A stretch of DNA of 6,676 nt from Candidatus Doudnabacteria bacterium. Its GTDB lineage: Bacteria; Patescibacteriota; Doudnabacteria; UBA920. Shown here piece by piece: positions 5,231 to 6,676 of this stretch. The notes under the pieces were generated by a model, which worked only from the letters and a program-made list of their open reading frames with translations, was not told where the DNA came from and did not search any database. Numbering within the stretch: position 1 is the first letter of the stretch; every line of letters begins with the position of its first letter. Location of the stretch: positions 1 through 6,676 of the forward strand of contig JAEUSE010000056.1 of the NCBI GenBank assembly GCA_016788805.1. The letters are read 5' to 3'. The position numbers and the translations under genes were made by a program.

Positions 5231-5300
5231 GGCTTACAGGGTGCGACACCAGAAGATTATTTAATTAGTAACCCCTTGTAAGGCCCAAGACCGGTGTCGT
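5231..5300 (+). ncRNA. Putative structured leader RNA (pseudoknot) upstream of rpsA
   Basis: Two stems can be read directly. Stem 1 pairs CTTACAGGG (5233-5241) with CCTTGTAAG (5274-5282): 9 contiguous pairs, one of them G-U. Stem 2 pairs GCGACACC (5243-5250) with GGTGTCGT (5293-5300): 8 pairs, one G-U. The strands occur in the order 1, 2, 1', 2', so the stems either form a pseudoknot (linkers of 1, 23 and 10 bases) or are alternatives to each other. The element starts at the predicted first transcribed base. I do not recognise it as a known riboswitch class. S1 is autoregulated through its mRNA leader in E. coli, which makes a regulatory role plausible. Confidence 0.5.
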
Positions 5301-5337
5301 TTAATGAGTAATTGTATGAGTATAGCTCCTTATTTTT

Positions 5338-5365
5338 CCAGGCCTTAGATTTGGCGTGGTTTTTT
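5338..5365 (+). terminator. Terminator-like hairpin inside the rpsA leader (possible attenuator)
   Basis: CCA-G-GCC (5338-5344) pairs with GGC-G-TGG (5353-5359) around an 8-base loop, with one internal G-G mismatch, and is followed by TTTTTT (5360-5365). The stem is short, so termination would be partial. Its 5' arm and loop, GGCCTTA (5341-5347), is perfectly complementary to TAAGGCC (5279-5285) in stem 1 of the upstream element, giving a possible antiterminator. Confidence 0.45.
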
Positions 5366-5414
5366 ATTGCCCGGTGGCAGTATTAAGAGGAGTTAGGCTT
5401 TCAAACTTTTACAT

Positions 5415-5420
5415 AAAGGA
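5415..5420 (+). promoter_or_regulatory. rpsA ribosome-binding site
   Basis: AAAGGA ends 9 bases before the ATG at 5430 and fixes this start. It is the clearest Shine-Dalgarno sequence at a gene start in the window. A stronger-looking AAGAGGAG lies further up at 5385-5392 with no start codon at a suitable distance. Confidence 0.7.
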
Positions 5421-5429
5421 ATTATTACA

Positions 5430-6671
5430 ATGGCAGATGCAGATCAGGTACAGGCGGTAAATACCGCTCAAACCAGCATAAACGAGGCTGTGGCGTCCAA
5501 AGCGGACTCTATGACCGGCTTGCTTGAGAGCGGCGCGGAAATTCGCGTGCTTAAGGTGGGTGATATTGTGGAAGGCACTTTGCTTTCCGTAGGTAAGAAC
5601 GAGGTATACGTAGATTTGGTTGGCTACGGCGTAGGTGTAGTTCGCGGTCGCGAACTTTATGACGACCAGGCTACGTTGGCTTCCCTCAAAGTAGGCGATA
5701 CTATTTTCGCTTCTGTGGTGGAGTCAGAGAACAAAGATGGCAACATTGAGTTGTCGCTTCGCCAAGCCGGCCACGAGCGCGTATGGCAAACCTTGAAGAC
5801 CAAAATGGAAGACCGCGAAATTGTCAGCACCAAAATTTTGGGTGCTAACAAAGGTGGTTTGATGATTGAGATAAACGGCGTACTTGGTTTCTTGCCGGTA
5901 TCTCAGTTGAACTTAGAACACTACCCACGCGTAGAAGATGGTGACAAGACTAAAATTCTTTCCGCTCTTCAGAGCTATGTCGGTCAGTCCTTTGCGGTGC
6001 AAATTATTACTGCTGACCCGGAAGAAGAAAAGTTAATTGTGAGCGAAAAAGCGGTGTCCGAAAAGAAGACCGAGGAGCACTTACAAAAGCTTAAGATGGG
6101 CGATGTGGTTGTGGGCGCCGTGACCGGCGTAGTGGACTTTGGTATTTTCGTAAAGTTTGGTGAACTTGAAGGTTTAGCACACATTTCTGAGTTGGCCTGG
6201 CAGCGGGTAGAAAACCCCAAAGATTTGTTCCGAGTCGGCCAGGAAGTCCAGGCAAAAATTATTGCTATAGACAAAGGCCGCGTGTCTTTGTCTATAAAGC
6301 AGCTCCAGCCGGACCCTTGGTTGGAAGCCGTAAAGCAGTACAAGATTGGTCAGGTTGTAGAAGGAAAAGTTACTAAAATAATGCCATTTGGCGTATTTGT
6401 AGAGCTTTCTCCGGAAATTCAAGGCTTGGCTCATTTGGCTGAACTATCTCACGAAGCCATTAAAGACCCAGAGAATATTCTTAAGGTTGGGGAAGTAAAG
6501 TCGTTCAAAATTATTTCCATTGAACCAGCAGATCACCGCTTAGGCTTGTCTCTCAAAGCCTTAGAAGAAAAACCAGCTAAGGCAGCGACGAAGGCAGAAG
6601 AAAAAGAAGAATCAGAAAAGTTAGAAGAGAAAGTGGAAGAAGCGAAGACTGAAGAAGTCGCTGCTGAATAA
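5430..6671 (+). CDS. rpsA: Ribosomal protein S1 homologue, four S1 domains
   Basis: The 413-residue RNA-binding protein helps the 30S subunit bind and unfold mRNA. Four S1 (OB-fold) repeats are visible: about residues 41-113 (VGDIVEGTLLSVGKNEVYVD), 127-213 (a divergent repeat with GGLMIEINGVLGFLPVSQL), 221-296 (GDVVVGAVTGVVDFGIFVKF, then GLAHISEL) and 304-383 (GQVVEGKVTKIMPFGVFVEL, then GLAHLAELS). Repeats 3 and 4 are closest to the canonical RNA-binding type. A Lys/Glu-rich, probably disordered tail fills residues 384-413. E. coli S1 is 557 residues with six repeats; four-repeat forms occur in several bacterial groups. The TAA stop is at 6669-6671. Of 27 isoleucine codons I count 22 AUU, 5 AUA and no AUC, so AUA is used in this presumably highly expressed gene. 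It is transcribed divergently from the gyrA operon behind the structured leader. Confidence 0.93.
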   Translation: MADADQVQAVNTAQTSINEAVASKADSMTGLLESGAEIRVLKVGDIVEGTLLSVGKNEVYVDLVGYGVGVVRGRELYDDQATLASLKVGDTIFASVVESENKDGNIELSLRQAGHERVWQTLKTKMEDREIVSTKILGANKGGLMIEINGVLGFLPVSQLNLEHYPRVEDGDKTKILSALQSYVGQSFAVQIITADPEEEKLIVSEKAVSEKKTEEHLQKLKMGDVVVGAVTGVVDFGIFVKFGELEGLAHISELAWQRVENPKDLFRVGQEVQAKIIAIDKGRVSLSIKQLQPDPWLEAVKQYKIGQVVEGKVTKIMPFGVFVELSPEIQGLAHLAELSHEAIKDPENILKVGEVKSFKIISIEPADHRLGLSLKALEEKPAKAATKAEEKEESEKLEEKVEEAKTEEVAAE

Positions 6672-6676
6672 ACAAA

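Noticed and set aside
5984..6434. Minus-strand open frames opposite rpsA
   Set aside because: They lie entirely within the S1 repeats on the other strand, with no supporting signals.

Overview
The window looks like chromosomal core-genome DNA from a small-genome bacterium, most plausibly a member of the Candidate Phyla Radiation / Patescibacteria. This is an inference. It rests on a short RsmI without the usual C-terminal extension, a four-domain S1 protein, a degenerate metallo-beta-lactamase-fold protein and a tiny one-helix membrane protein ahead of gyrA, and starts that mostly lack a Shine-Dalgarno sequence. Taxonomy cannot be proven from this sequence alone.

Layout. Positions 13-678 (minus) encode RsmI, the 16S rRNA C1402 2'-O-methyltransferase; its likely -10 box suggests a leaderless mRNA. 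Divergent from it, a consensus TATAAT promoter (715-744) drives a leader with two small hairpins and a tRNA-Ile with anticodon UAU (792-868), closed by a strong hairpin terminator. Next is an A+T-rich two-gene toxin-antitoxin module on the minus strand: an HTH (excisionase/MerR-type) antitoxin (1339-1593) and a Doc/Fic-type toxin (909-1337), behind a control region with three GTTAAC boxes. A gyrA operon follows on the minus strand: a metal-ligand-depleted MBL-fold protein (4418-5041), a 70-residue membrane protein (4195-4407), gyrA (1712-4180), and a hairpin terminator at 1666-1700. From a 388-base divergent intergenic region, rpsA (5430-6671, plus) encodes a four-repeat S1 protein.

The most interesting non-coding stretch is the rpsA leader (about 5231-5429). 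Beginning at the predicted transcription start it contains two stems that interleave as a pseudoknot. A terminator-like hairpin with a U6 tract follows, and a 7-base segment of stem 1 is perfectly complementary to the terminator's 5' arm. This is the arrangement of an attenuator or riboswitch-like element.

How the parts relate. The ribosome maturation enzyme, tRNA, S1 protein and gyrase are housekeeping information-processing functions. The gyrA and rpsA promoters lie back to back, only 22 bases apart at their -35 boxes, so their expression could be linked. The toxin-antitoxin module, of clearly lower G+C than gyrA and sitting beside a tRNA gene, is the likeliest accessory insertion.
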